From assembly GCF_014654205.1 (NCBI RefSeq), contig NZ_BNAW01000003.1, forward strand, positions 124,001 to 188,000: DNA of 64,000 nucleotides, given 5' to 3'. Source of the DNA: Amycolatopsis bullii (GTDB taxonomy: Bacteria > Actinomycetota > Actinomycetes > Mycobacteriales > Pseudonocardiaceae). Below the pieces are notes generated by a model. The model was not told where the DNA came from, made no database searches, and saw nothing but the letters and a program-made list of their open reading frames with translations. Below, in pieces: positions 42,651 through 50,643 of the stretch (positions within the stretch are counted from its first letter, which is position 1; the number at the start of each line of letters is the position of its first letter). Both the position numbers and the translations under genes were made by a program.

Positions 42651-44843
42651 TCAAACAAGCTGATCAGTCCAAGATCCCCAACTCGGCACAATGCGGCCTC
42701 GGGAAGCGGTCGCCCTCGTTATCGCAGCCTCAAGTGACTGCTTTAGATCCAGCGTGGCGTCGCGGGCCCGGTGGACGGCTTCGGCTGTTTCGCTGGCTTT
42801 CTGTTCCGCTAGCCGGCAGGCTTCTTCGGCTCCTTGTCGGGCACGATGATCGGCGTCGCGTGCGATCTGTTCGACTCGCTGATGGTCCTGCTCAACCTCG
42901 CGCTGGGCTGCCTCGCGTGCAAGTTCGACTAGTTGCCGGGCGCGTCGCTCGGCCTGCTCGGCCTCACCTGTGCGGAGTTCGCTGTCGATTCGGAGCTGGT
43001 TGACAACCTGATCTAGTCGGTCCACCTGCTCGGCAAGCCGTTGTTCGTCGCGATACAGCACCTGTTGGTGGGATTCGGGTAGTGCATCGAACGCGCCCTG
43101 CAGATCCGCTCGCAGACGTCTTTTCGGGAAGCCTGGGAGTCCCTTATAGTGCTTCGTCCACCATGTCCCCTTGCGGTATTTAGTAGCCGCCAATTGTGCC
43201 TCGGTGAGTTCTTCCAGGTACGCGTCAAGGTGCTCTTTCGCCCGCGCGGCTGAGTGGCGGGTTCGTTCCGCGTCCTGAACCGCTTGCAGCCAATCAGAGG
43301 CCGCTTGCGGCGGAGAGTTCTGCGCGTCATTCTCGGCCTTTTGGGCGGCTGCCAACTTCTCTGCAACTGCCTTCCGTTGCACGGCTAACGTTGTCCGGAG
43401 TGTATCGGCGTGGCCGAAGGTTCGGGCTTCCGTGAAGTCCACCCAAATGTTCCACCACAGGCCATCATTGTTTCTGAATGATCTTGACGATTGTGGGGCC
43501 ACAAGGTTCACGAAGTCCGCGGAATCGGAAATGCGTCTGAACTCTGCGTCTGCTTCCCAAGACGCCCGCCAGGCAGCTGTTACTACCTCCTGCGCCCGCG
43601 TGACCGCGTTCCTGGCCTGGAGTATCTCGTCGTCGAGCAACGCATCCTGAAGCGCCCGTCGAAACTCCTCTTCGCGACGGTCACGTTCGTTGCTGGCCTT
43701 TTCGATTGCCCGTCTCAGCTCCTGTTTTGCCTCGATGTCGGCGGCCTCGGCTTTCTGGGCCGTGTCCATGAGCTGTTGCAGGCTGGCATTGACTTCGTCC
43801 ATGAGCCGGTTGGCGTCCACCACGGCCGTCGGGATGTGGGTTTCCGCCCGCAGCAGGGCATCGACTCCAAGCTCGGGCAGGGTGAGCGGCGGTACGCGGG
43901 TGCTGATCCCAGTCAATCCGCCCGCCTCGGCCGCGGCAGCTAGCGCGCATATCTGTTTCTCAAGGTGCCGCAATCGGGCGACCGGTCCGTCTTCGTGCTG
44001 GCAGAGGGCAGCTGCGTCCAATTCCACAGACTCGACGCCGGCAATGCGCGCGTCCGCAGCAAGGATCGGCGCGAGCTCAAGCGCCTGTGGCAGCGCCTCG
44101 GGGTCGTCGTGGTGGACCGCCAGCGCGAGATGGATTTCAGCGCAACGGTTCAGCTGTTTGCGGTACTTCCCTAGCAGCTTGGCTGCCTGGGCTGGCTGGT
44201 CGAGGTCTTCCCGCAACGTTCCGGCGGCCATGAGTATCGCCCATGCTGCCAACTTCGGTGCCTTGGTGACCGCATAGAGCGCGCAGCGAGTGAAGGCCAC
44301 GGCTGCTGCTTCATCGTCGCCTTGCTGCTTCAAGGCTAGGGCGAGTAGGTGCCAGGACTCGGGGCGGTACTGGTACTTCTCTACTGCTCGCGTCAGGTCG
44401 GCGACCGCTTGTTCCAGCCAGTCATCAGCCAGCTCGCTGGAGCCGGTGGCGGACAGTTCGGCCGCGGATGCGAGGGCGTACGAACCGCTGCGCACTAGCT
44501 CTGAGGCGGCCGTCTCGTTGGGGCTGGCCAGCATCTGTTCGATTCCAGCGAGGCGCTTCGCGGACAGCGCGACGTGTTCGACGATGGCGGGTAGCGCCGA
44601 TCTTGCAACTGCGGTCAGTCGGGCGAGGTCGGCTTCCATGACCCCGACGCTCTCGTCGACACCAGCGAGGGACCGCGCCAATTCAGACATGGTCGAGACC
44701 TGCTGGTCCATCCGGTCGATGGCTTGGGCACGCTGGTACTCATCGAGCAGTCGCTGACGGTCGAGTCGGTCAATGATCTGTGCGCGTTGGTACTCGTCAA
44801 GCTGGCGTTCCCGCCAGTGCTCAAGCTCCCTGAGTGCATACAT
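42651..44843 (-). CDS. Large TPR/coiled-coil protein of unknown function
   Basis: 730 residues from ATG 44843 (MYALRELEHWRERQLDEYQR); a 41-residue longer reading to 44,966 begins in unlikely sequence. The N-terminus has a repeated DEYQRAQIIDRLDRQ / DEYQRAQAIDRMDQQ motif. A TPR-like helical region follows at about 120-260 (SWHLLALALKQQGDDEAAAV). From about 350 to the end are long charged coiled coils (EAKQELRRAIEKASNERDRREEEFRRALQ). A tryptophan-rich insert, GLWWNIWVDF, sits in the middle. There is no catalytic motif. As the first gene inside the island it may be a sensor or scaffold of a defence system. Not recognised further. Confidence 0.7.
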   Translation of the reverse strand: MYALRELEHWRERQLDEYQRAQIIDRLDRQRLLDEYQRAQAIDRMDQQVSTMSELARSLAGVDESVGVMEADLARLTAVARSALPAIVEHVALSAKRLAGIEQMLASPNETAASELVRSGSYALASAAELSATGSSELADDWLEQAVADLTRAVEKYQYRPESWHLLALALKQQGDDEAAAVAFTRCALYAVTKAPKLAAWAILMAAGTLREDLDQPAQAAKLLGKYRKQLNRCAEIHLALAVHHDDPEALPQALELAPILAADARIAGVESVELDAAALCQHEDGPVARLRHLEKQICALAAAAEAGGLTGISTRVPPLTLPELGVDALLRAETHIPTAVVDANRLMDEVNASLQQLMDTAQKAEAADIEAKQELRRAIEKASNERDRREEEFRRALQDALLDDEILQARNAVTRAQEVVTAAWRASWEADAEFRRISDSADFVNLVAPQSSRSFRNNDGLWWNIWVDFTEARTFGHADTLRTTLAVQRKAVAEKLAAAQKAENDAQNSPPQAASDWLQAVQDAERTRHSAARAKEHLDAYLEELTEAQLAATKYRKGTWWTKHYKGLPGFPKRRLRADLQGAFDALPESHQQVLYRDEQRLAEQVDRLDQVVNQLRIDSELRTGEAEQAERRARQLVELAREAAQREVEQDHQRVEQIARDADHRARQGAEEACRLAEQKASETAEAVHRARDATLDLKQSLEAAITRATASRGRIVPSWGSWTDQLV

Positions 44844-44982
44844 AGTCTTATTGTCACCCAGCGTGCTGAGAAAGAACAATGTTTCTGGTCTCGCCACAGC
44901 TGAGTCTCGTTTCGTTAGTCGGAAATTAACAAAAGTGAGACATATTACGCACGGTGGTAACTTCAATTGCGAGAAAGTTTAG

Positions 44983-45273
44983 ATGCTGGCCCTCGGCCTC
45001 GACCTGATCCTATTCGGTCTGGGCCTGATGTTCGCCAAGACCTGGCATGGCCCGATAGTCTGCAAGGATGAGCCGCGTTGCCGCCCTTTTCGTCTGCTGG
45101 GCTCGTCGGTCAACGGTGTCGGCCGCAATATCACCGCGATCATGAAGTCAGATCCGGAGGTGGCGCGAGTCTATCACCACCGCTACGAGGCGCTCTGGAG
45201 TGCCGCAAGCGTCGTCAAGCCTCAGGCGCCGGCCCGTGGCTCGTCGGCGGCACAGCCGGCATCGAATCCCTAG
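44983..45273 (+). CDS. Small hypothetical membrane protein
   Basis: 96 residues from ATG 44983, with GAGAAAG upstream. The first 18 residues (MLALGLDLILFGLGLMFA) form one hydrophobic helix, followed by a polar segment with SSVNGVGRNITAIMKSDPEVARVYHHRYEAL. No family is recognised. It is divergent from the coiled-coil gene, 139 bp away. The direct-repeat copy at 45,277 follows its stop immediately. It may not be a gene; codon usage is only moderately convincing. Confidence 0.4.
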   Translation: MLALGLDLILFGLGLMFAKTWHGPIVCKDEPRCRPFRLLGSSVNGVGRNITAIMKSDPEVARVYHHRYEALWSAASVVKPQAPARGSSAAQPASNP

Positions 45274-45276
45274 TCC

Positions 45277-45305
45277 GCGTGTCGTCGAAGGCACATGGCT
45301 TGAGA
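45277..45305 (+). repeat. Copy 2 of the near-identical direct repeat
   Basis: Begins GCGTGTCGTCGAAGGCACAT and ends GGCTTGAGA, matching 42134-42161 apart from one substitution and one inserted base. It starts three bases after the small hypothetical gene ends. Confidence 0.75.
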
Positions 45306-45687
45306 GTGGGCGCTTGGTCAGCATCGCACGCTGATGCGGTGCGCGGCTCTGCGCCCCCCTCGGCTGGGGGCGGAATCTGGGCGCTGACTCTCCGCAACTT
45401 TCATCCCGATCGTGATCGCCTTGAACTTGGCGAGCCGATCGACATCAACCTCCAGTTCCGACGTCGCGTCTCGCGCCGAGTCGGACATACGTACGCCCCG
45501 ACGCCCTGGTCGCTCCTAGGGGTCGAGCGGAGGTGGAACGACGATAACCGCAGATGCTGACGGAAGGTGTGTGTGTAGCAACCTGGACGCGCCCAGCGAC
45601 GTTGTTGTCTGAGACAACATCGGGGCTAATGGCAAGGGTGACGCAGTATCCAGCGTCGTGCACCCGATTCGCATTAGGAGGCAAGGT
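45306..45687. other. Intergenic stretch without recognised genes
   Basis: About 380 bp in which no frame has convincing coding character. It contains TTGTCTGAGACAA (45605-45617), an imperfect palindrome about 70 bp before the next gene that could serve as an operator. Nothing else was recognised. Confidence 0.4.
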
Positions 45688-46122
45688 ATGAACAACTGGC
45701 TCGTGTTGATCGGCACGCTGTTCGGGACGGTGATCGGCACAACGGGAACAATTGTGAGCCAACATCTTGCGAGCCGTGCAGCGGAGAGGCGGGAACGTTC
45801 TGCGCGGGCGGCTGAGTTTCGCGCCGAGCGACTCCACGTGAGCGAGGCAATGATCGAAGTCGGACAAGCGATTGAGCGTGCGGCTGTGAACCGACGAGAA
45901 CCCTCCAGTGAACTGCACGACCGCTTATGGGTACTTCAGGCTCGGCTTGCCATAGTCGCCTCTGACAGGCTCAAGCAGACGATGAACGAGTGGGTGATCG
46001 CGCTGAACCGCGTTCACTGGGAAGGTGCCCCTGCTGATCAACCGGTCTGGGTCTATCTGCAGGAACCGCGGGGCCGGTTCCTCGACGCGGTGAGTGCGGA
46101 GCTTGCGGGGCTTGAGAACTAA
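45688..46122 (+). CDS. Hypothetical protein with N-terminal membrane anchor
   Basis: 144 residues from ATG 45688, preceded by TAGGAGG. One transmembrane helix (MNNWLVLIGTLFGTVIGTTGTIVSQHL) leads into a charged helical region (ASRAAERRERSARAAEFRAERLH) and a helical cytoplasmic domain ending in LDAVSAELAGLEN. Proteins of this shape are common and uncharacterised in actinomycete accessory DNA. It lies between the coiled-coil module and the three-Cys-motif genes; no functional link is apparent. Confidence 0.68.
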   Translation: MNNWLVLIGTLFGTVIGTTGTIVSQHLASRAAERRERSARAAEFRAERLHVSEAMIEVGQAIERAAVNRREPSSELHDRLWVLQARLAIVASDRLKQTMNEWVIALNRVHWEGAPADQPVWVYLQEPRGRFLDAVSAELAGLEN

Positions 46123-46346
46123 GACCGCGGAGACTCGGCGCATAATCACCGGCGACCCCAGCTTCCTGTGAAAGGTTGAGCAGCCGGGTTCCGCTCGGGA
46201 CAGAGTTGACTGAGGTGGGCAGTTATCTGCTCGTTCAGGTGTTCGCAGGACGGTTCGGCCGCACGGGCGATATTCCGGAGCGTCACTTCGTTCTCACCGC
46301 TGGTCATGTGACGATCGGAAGATCGGCTGCGGGGGAGGGCCTCCCT

Positions 46347-47493
46347 ATGGCGAAAGGCACCAGCGCTGGCCTCCTGGACAACCAGCAGGCTCAATCGGTG
46401 TTCAAGCACGAGCTGCTTCGGGGCTACGCCCTCCCGTTCGTCGTGATGACCGCGTCGAAAATCCCAGGTCGGCGAGCGATGGTGGTGGACGGCTACGCCG
46501 GCCGCGGCCGTTACGACGATGGACGACCGGCATCTGCGGAGCTGTTGCTGCAGGCAGCGCTCCGTGCGCGTACATCCACCCAAGTTGAGGTGCTGCTGGT
46601 CGAACGCCGCAGACAGGACTATCGAAGGCTGTCGACGGTCGCGGCCGAGTACCGCGACCAAGGCTTACAGGTGGAGGCGTTTCACGGCCAAGTCCAGGAT
46701 CACTTGCCCGAGATCGTGTCCCGCGCTGGCGGAGTGCCGCTGTTCTTGTTCCTCGATCCCTGTGGCGCGATCCTGCCGTTCGTCGAGCTGCACTGTCTGC
46801 TTCGGCGGGCGCGCGGTAGCGCCTGGCCACGAACCGAGGCGCTCCTGAACTTCAGCGCCGACTTCACCCGAAGCGCCGCGGGCGTCCTGCACAAGAATTT
46901 GCTTGATCATGCCGCAATCCAGGCGATGGACGCCGTGTGTGGCGGCCCGTGGTGGCGGAAAGTCGCGCTTGAGGCGCACAAGAGCTCACGCCGCGGAGAC
47001 TGGGAGTCTGCGGCAGAAGCCGTCGTGACCGAATACGCGCGCCGGCTCGGCGCGGCCACGAACATGAAACATGTCGTGGTCCCAGTGCGGAGGCAAATGC
47101 ACCATCAACCGGTCTATCACCTGGTGTTCTTGACCAGGGGTGAGCACGGGATCTGGGTCTTCGGGCACAGCGCCGCCGCGGCGCGACGCGCGTGGCTCGA
47201 CGTAGTCGGTCCGGGCGCCGACCCCCCCAGAAGGGGTGCTGTTCAACCTCGCCGAGTTCCAGCAGGAAGATGAAGAGCAGCGCGCCATCGAGGAAATCAA
47301 GCGCAACCTGGTCAAGCTTGCCGGACGTGACGGCAGCTTCAAGCTGGCGCACCACCCGCAGGCGGTGTTCGGCGATGCCTACGGTATCGCTGGCGACGTG
47401 CTCGTGCGCAAAGCCGCCCGTGAGCTGCACAAGGCTGGCACGATCCGCATCGACTGCACTCCCAAGCAGGTGCGAGACTGGGTGGTCGGCTGA
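46347..47493 (+). pseudogene. tcmP: Three-Cys-motif partner protein TcmP, frameshifted at a C7 run
   Basis: Starts at ATG 46347 with GGGGGAGGG upstream. The frame has the TcmP methyltransferase-like pattern: VFKHELLRGYALPFV, MVVDGYAGRGRYDDG, VLLVERRRQDYRRL, LFLFLDPCGAILPF. It then hits a run of seven C at 47222-47228 and ends abnormally at 47,273. Dropping one C restores ADPPEGVLFNLAEFQQEDEE and continues to 47,493 through KRNLVKLAGRDGSFKLAHHP to QVRDWVVG, a normal TcmP C-terminus. So this is either a one-base insertion, a sequencing error, or slippage-dependent expression. Its convergent partner is the three-Cys Gp37/Gp68 gene. Confidence 0.8.
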
Positions 47494-47521
47494 TCACGAC
47501 AGTGGACGAATGGCTGGCGCC

Positions 47522-48268
47522 TCAGTGGGCGAGTAGCTGCGGCATCTCGTCCCAGAGTCGGCCGTCGAGTTCGCGGCCGCCTGCCTTCGGTGTGCGACCT
47601 CCCCACTGCTTGTGGAAGAAGGCGACCTCTGCCTGCTGGCAGCGGTCGCGGATGCCTCGTACCCACGCAGGGTCGACGGGACGTGCCCGGGGACCGGACT
47701 CGCCGCCGGTGATCACCCAATCGGTACCGTCCAGTTCGAGCCCGTCCAGTGGTCCCAGCAGCGGCTCGCAAGACAGGAACCGCACCGCCGCCGGTACGTC
47801 GCGCAGGTCATCGACCCGGCCAAGCTGTGAGGCGTTCTCCACGCTGACGCCGATCCACAGGTTCGCCGGCCACGAGAGCTGATCGGCCAGCCGCCGCAGG
47901 CGCGTCGAGCGTTTGGTCAAGACCTGGTAAGTGTGCTGCGGGGTGGTCGCGATGACCTCGAACACGTCCCGCACGAATGCTGTCGGCACCTTGGCGTGGA
48001 ACAGGTCGCTCATCGAGTTGACGAACACCACCCGCGGCGTGCGCCAACGCCGCGGCAGATCCAGCGCGTCCGGGTGGACCGTCACGCCGAAGCCCGGGCC
48101 GGAGGTCCGCGGGTCACCGTCGTTCTGGTACTTCGGCGTGCCCATGGCTTTCAGCCGCTTGGCCAGCGTGAGGGCGTAGCAGTTGTCGCAACCGGCCGAT
48201 ACCTGGTCGCAACCTGTCGTCGGGTTCCAGGTGACTTCCGTCCACTCGATCGCCGACTTGCCGCTCAT
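47522..48268 (-). CDS. Phage Gp37/Gp68-family (DUF5131) three-Cys-motif protein
   Basis: 248 residues from ATG 48268 with AGGAG six bases upstream; a longer reading to 48,349 has no support. The motif TTGCDQVSAGCDNCYALTLA (C-x6-C-x2-C) is the three-Cys motif after which TcmP is named, and it recalls a radical-SAM-like cluster site. SAIEWTEVTWNPTTGC at the N-terminus, VFVNSMSDLFHAKVP, WIGVSVENASQLGRVDDLR and WVITGGESGPRARPVDPAWV follow the family. It occurs in phages and mobile DNA with TcmP. The reaction is not established to my knowledge; a nucleic-acid modification is plausible. Confidence 0.9.
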   Translation of the reverse strand: MSGKSAIEWTEVTWNPTTGCDQVSAGCDNCYALTLAKRLKAMGTPKYQNDGDPRTSGPGFGVTVHPDALDLPRRWRTPRVVFVNSMSDLFHAKVPTAFVRDVFEVIATTPQHTYQVLTKRSTRLRRLADQLSWPANLWIGVSVENASQLGRVDDLRDVPAAVRFLSCEPLLGPLDGLELDGTDWVITGGESGPRARPVDPAWVRGIRDRCQQAEVAFFHKQWGGRTPKAGGRELDGRLWDEMPQLLAH

Positions 48269-48315
48269 CGTCACTCCTGCTCGCGCACCGCTCATCGCCC
48301 CTCGCCCAAGAAACT

Positions 48316-48332
48316 TTACGCGATATCCGTAA
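48316..48332. promoter_or_regulatory. Inverted repeat between the Gp37/Gp68 and HTH genes
   Basis: TTACGCGATATCCGTAA has 5-base arms TTACG/CGTAA around CGATATC. It lies in the 88-bp divergent spacer, 24 bp upstream of the HTH start and 47 bp upstream of the Gp37/Gp68 start. A probable operator for the adjacent HTH protein. Confidence 0.5.
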
Positions 48333-48356
48333 CGAGGAACCTGTAACATCTAGTTC

Positions 48357-48737
48357 GTGACCGAGATGGATGCGGAACGGCTGCGTCAGGTCTCCCAGCA
48401 CGCGTTCGGACAGCGGTACCGCCTCGAGCTGATGTTGGCGATCGCCAGCACCGACGACGGCATCGTCTGCCTCACCGACCTGGCAAAGACCCTCGAGATC
48501 ACGATCAGCAACCTGCAGAGCCCGCTGCGTGCCCTGGTCAACACTGGACTGATCAGCCCGCTACCCCGCGGCGACTCACGCCGGAAGTTCTACATCCGCA
48601 ACCCGAGCGCCGCATGGGCCTGGGCTCAGGAACTCAGCGAGCACGGGCAACGCGACGCCCTGACGACCCCATCGAGTCCTGCCGATGCAGGATCGGCGGG
48701 TAACGACGTCATGTCACCTGGAAGCGACGTCCCGTAA
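48357..48737 (+). CDS. ArsR-like winged-helix regulator
   Basis: 126 residues from GTG 48357. The winged helix at about 15-90 reads FGQRYRLELMLAIASTDDGIVCLTDLAKTL, recognition helix EITISNLQSPLRALVNTGLI and wing SPLPRGDSRRKFYIRNPSAAW. The tail is Ser/Pro-rich and disordered. It is divergent from the Gp37/Gp68 gene and co-directional with a broken TcmP copy, so it probably regulates the three-Cys-motif genes. No metal-binding cysteine pair of the ArsR sensor type is present. Confidence 0.78.
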   Translation: MTEMDAERLRQVSQHAFGQRYRLELMLAIASTDDGIVCLTDLAKTLEITISNLQSPLRALVNTGLISPLPRGDSRRKFYIRNPSAAWAWAQELSEHGQRDALTTPSSPADAGSAGNDVMSPGSDVP

Positions 48738-48768
48738 CACATGTGGCGGTGTCGGCGACTCTTGATCT

Positions 48769-48960
48769 ATGCCGACGTCCAGGTCCGCTGAACTCCAGCT
48801 GTGGGACCGTCCGCCGCACACAGCCGCGAAGCACAGTCTGCTTCGCGCCTACCTCGGCGCCTGGTTCCCCATCATCGCCAAGTACAACCGGCGCGTCATC
48901 TACTACGACGCCTTCGCCGGCCCAGGCGAATACAGCAACGGCAACCCCCGGTACTCAGGT
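48769..48960 (+). pseudogene. Truncated second TcmP gene (N-terminal 64 codons)
   Basis: ATG 48769 begins 64 codons of good TcmP N-terminus: QLWDRPPHTAAKHSLLRAYL, then YNRRVIYYDAFAGPGEYSNG, the SAM-site motif. After RYSG the frame runs on into unrelated, compositionally different sequence with no TcmP features. The remainder of the gene has been lost by deletion or insertion. It is a different sequence from the TcmP at 46,347, so this is a second homologue rather than a tandem copy. Confidence 0.8.
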
Positions 48961-49735
48961 TGGAGCTGTGTGGAAGGAGCTGGTCGCCGGGGCAGGTCCA
49001 GCAGGTCACGTCACGTTGCCGGTGCCACTGCCGCATGTCGGCGGGGCCGACCTCCGCCGCCTGCGGTCGGGTTGCGTGGCGGCGCAGCGTTCTCATCGGA
49101 CGAGTTTGTCGATATGGTAGTTGCCGGTGCGGCCGCGATGATCTGCGACGAGGTCGGTGAGCATGCTGCCGTAGTGGTCGCTGCGCAGGATGTCTTCCAC
49201 GATTACGTGGAGGCTGTGATCGAGGGCGTTGCGGGCCACGGGCTGGCCGGTGTTGGTGGAGGGCATCCTCAGCGCGGCTTCCTACCGTCCGGCCCTGCGT
49301 GAGCTGAGGTCCGCACCGCGGGCGGCCCTCGTCTACTTTTCTGCAGGTCGAGCTGGCTGCGACTTTCGCGCCCTATGCCACCAGACCCGAGGCCGAGGAG
49401 TTCACGATCACCGATATGGCTTCGTGATTCGAGCCGGACGACCGGCTGGACGTACCTGGGGAGATCGTGATTCCGCAGTCCTCCAGCCTGGTCGACACCG
49501 TCGACCGCACTTGCTGCGACGCGCGCCTCGCGCCCGTTGGCGACGAACCCGTGATTGCCGCGCTTGGATTCGCCTCCTAGCTGCGTATGCGAAGGCGATG
49601 CTCGCGAGCAAGCTTCAAACCTCAGTGGACTCTCCCGCACGCTCCTGTGGTACTGGGACCTGCACAAGTTGCGCGGACGTTGGGACCTTCGGGTGCGGAC
49701 TTCGCTAGGATCTCCTTGTCCGACGTTGACACAGT
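48961..49735. other. Scrambled stretch of gene remnants
   Basis: No intact larger gene is found. A plus-strand frame around 49,326-49,580 reads VELAATFAPYATRPEAEEF, then a TGA, then FEPDDRLDVPGEIVIPQSSS and VGDEPVIAALGFAS, which looks like protein sequence broken by a stop. On the minus strand there is one coherent 57-codon frame. The segment has the look of successive insertions and deletions in mobile DNA. I could not identify the source families. Confidence 0.5.
49093..49266 (-). CDS. Possible 57-residue protein or gene remnant
   Basis: ATG 49266 with GAGG just upstream opens a frame reading MPSTNTGQPVARNALDHSLH, VIVEDILRSDHYGSMLTDLV, ADHRGRTGNYHIDKLVR. The composition looks like a real helical protein and differs from the disordered shadows around it. 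It may be a small intact gene or the tail of a larger decayed one. No family was recognised. Confidence 0.35.
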   Translation of the reverse strand: MPSTNTGQPVARNALDHSLHVIVEDILRSDHYGSMLTDLVADHRGRTGNYHIDKLVR

Positions 49736-50506
49736 TTGGTAGACCTCGCTGCCTATGAACGGGACGACAGGCATCGAATTGGTCACCTTGCCCAGGACGT
49801 CCGAAATGCCCTCATTGACGACGGAGTTCGCGTGCCGCACGACGAGCTTAATCGGGTGGTGCGAGTTCTGGCACAGCTAGCTTGGCGTGACGTCCGCCAC
49901 AAAAGAGCTCGACGACGGGCGAGGTTAAGCACGGCGATTAGGCGGCAACTTTGGTATTTGGTTGAACCTATTCCGCGTTGCTATCTCTGCGGCTATAAAT
50001 TCGCGGACGGCGCACGAGATCGTTTCCTGGGTCGGCCTATCGGTTCCCGCGTTCCTCTGCCCGTGTTAGTAGACTTCGTGCGCCCGCGTGGACTAAAGCA
50101 GCGACATCTATCGATTGAGATCGATCACGTTACTCCGGTCGCTGGAGGTGGTTCAAACGACGTAGACAATCTCCGCCTTGCCTGCGGTTGGTGCAATCAA
50201 GTAAAGAGCCGTTATGCAAGCCTCTACGATGTTGCGACCTGGCCGGCGAGACACGTTGATCACCCAAGCCTTGGTTGGATGACCTTGCCGCAACCATTCT
50301 GGGTGCTGCGCATTGTCAGCATGCGAGGGCGGTGTGAACACCCGGACGGGTGTAGCGCCAGACTAGCGACAGATGAGTTGTTCGCGGCTCCAGCCCGAGC
50401 ACGTGGAACGCTCAACCCAGTTAATGTACGCGTGTATTGTCACGAACATGACCCGTGGTCAATCGATCGCTTGGTAAGTCCAGCGCTCCTGGAAGTGCGC
50501 GTCTGA
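49736..50506 (+). CDS. HNH endonuclease beside the dnd genes
   Basis: 256 residues from TTG 49736, the only start in this part of the frame. The C-terminal half has an HNH/zinc-ribbon unit: RCYLCGYKFADGARD (first CxxC), IEIDHVTPVAGGGSNDVDNL (D-H and N of the beta-beta-alpha metal site) and LACGWCNQVKSRY (second CxxC), with a further CxxHxDxC-like segment (GRCEHPDGCSARL). The N-terminal 90 residues are helical and unassigned; no sulfur-binding (SBD) or SRA domain is evident. HNH nucleases linked to DNA phosphorothioation cut modified or unmodified DNA. A link to dndA, which is convergent with it, is inferred from position. Confidence 0.8.
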   Translation: MVDLAAYERDDRHRIGHLAQDVRNALIDDGVRVPHDELNRVVRVLAQLAWRDVRHKRARRRARLSTAIRRQLWYLVEPIPRCYLCGYKFADGARDRFLGRPIGSRVPLPVLVDFVRPRGLKQRHLSIEIDHVTPVAGGGSNDVDNLRLACGWCNQVKSRYASLYDVATWPARHVDHPSLGWMTLPQPFWVLRIVSMRGRCEHPDGCSARLATDELFAAPARARGTLNPVNVRVYCHEHDPWSIDRLVSPALLEVRV

Positions 50507-50643
50507 ATAGGTCTCGGTCGAGTGGATTGAATCCGCCTCGTCTCGGTGAGCAAACTTCCCGATATGCAGGAACGGGTGGTCGATGCATGAAGATAAATCT
50601 AGTAGTGAATAGGGGATAGTTGAGTGTCACATCAGTTGATCAG

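Noticed and set aside
44844-44966. 41-residue N-terminal extension of the coiled-coil protein
   Set aside because: The added sequence lacks a ribosome site and reads as non-coding; ATG 44843 begins the repetitive, family-like part.
45306-45560. Plus-strand frame continuing through 45,078-45,560 as a 160-residue protein
   Set aside because: It is out of frame with the better small membrane-protein frame, has biased composition and no ribosome site.
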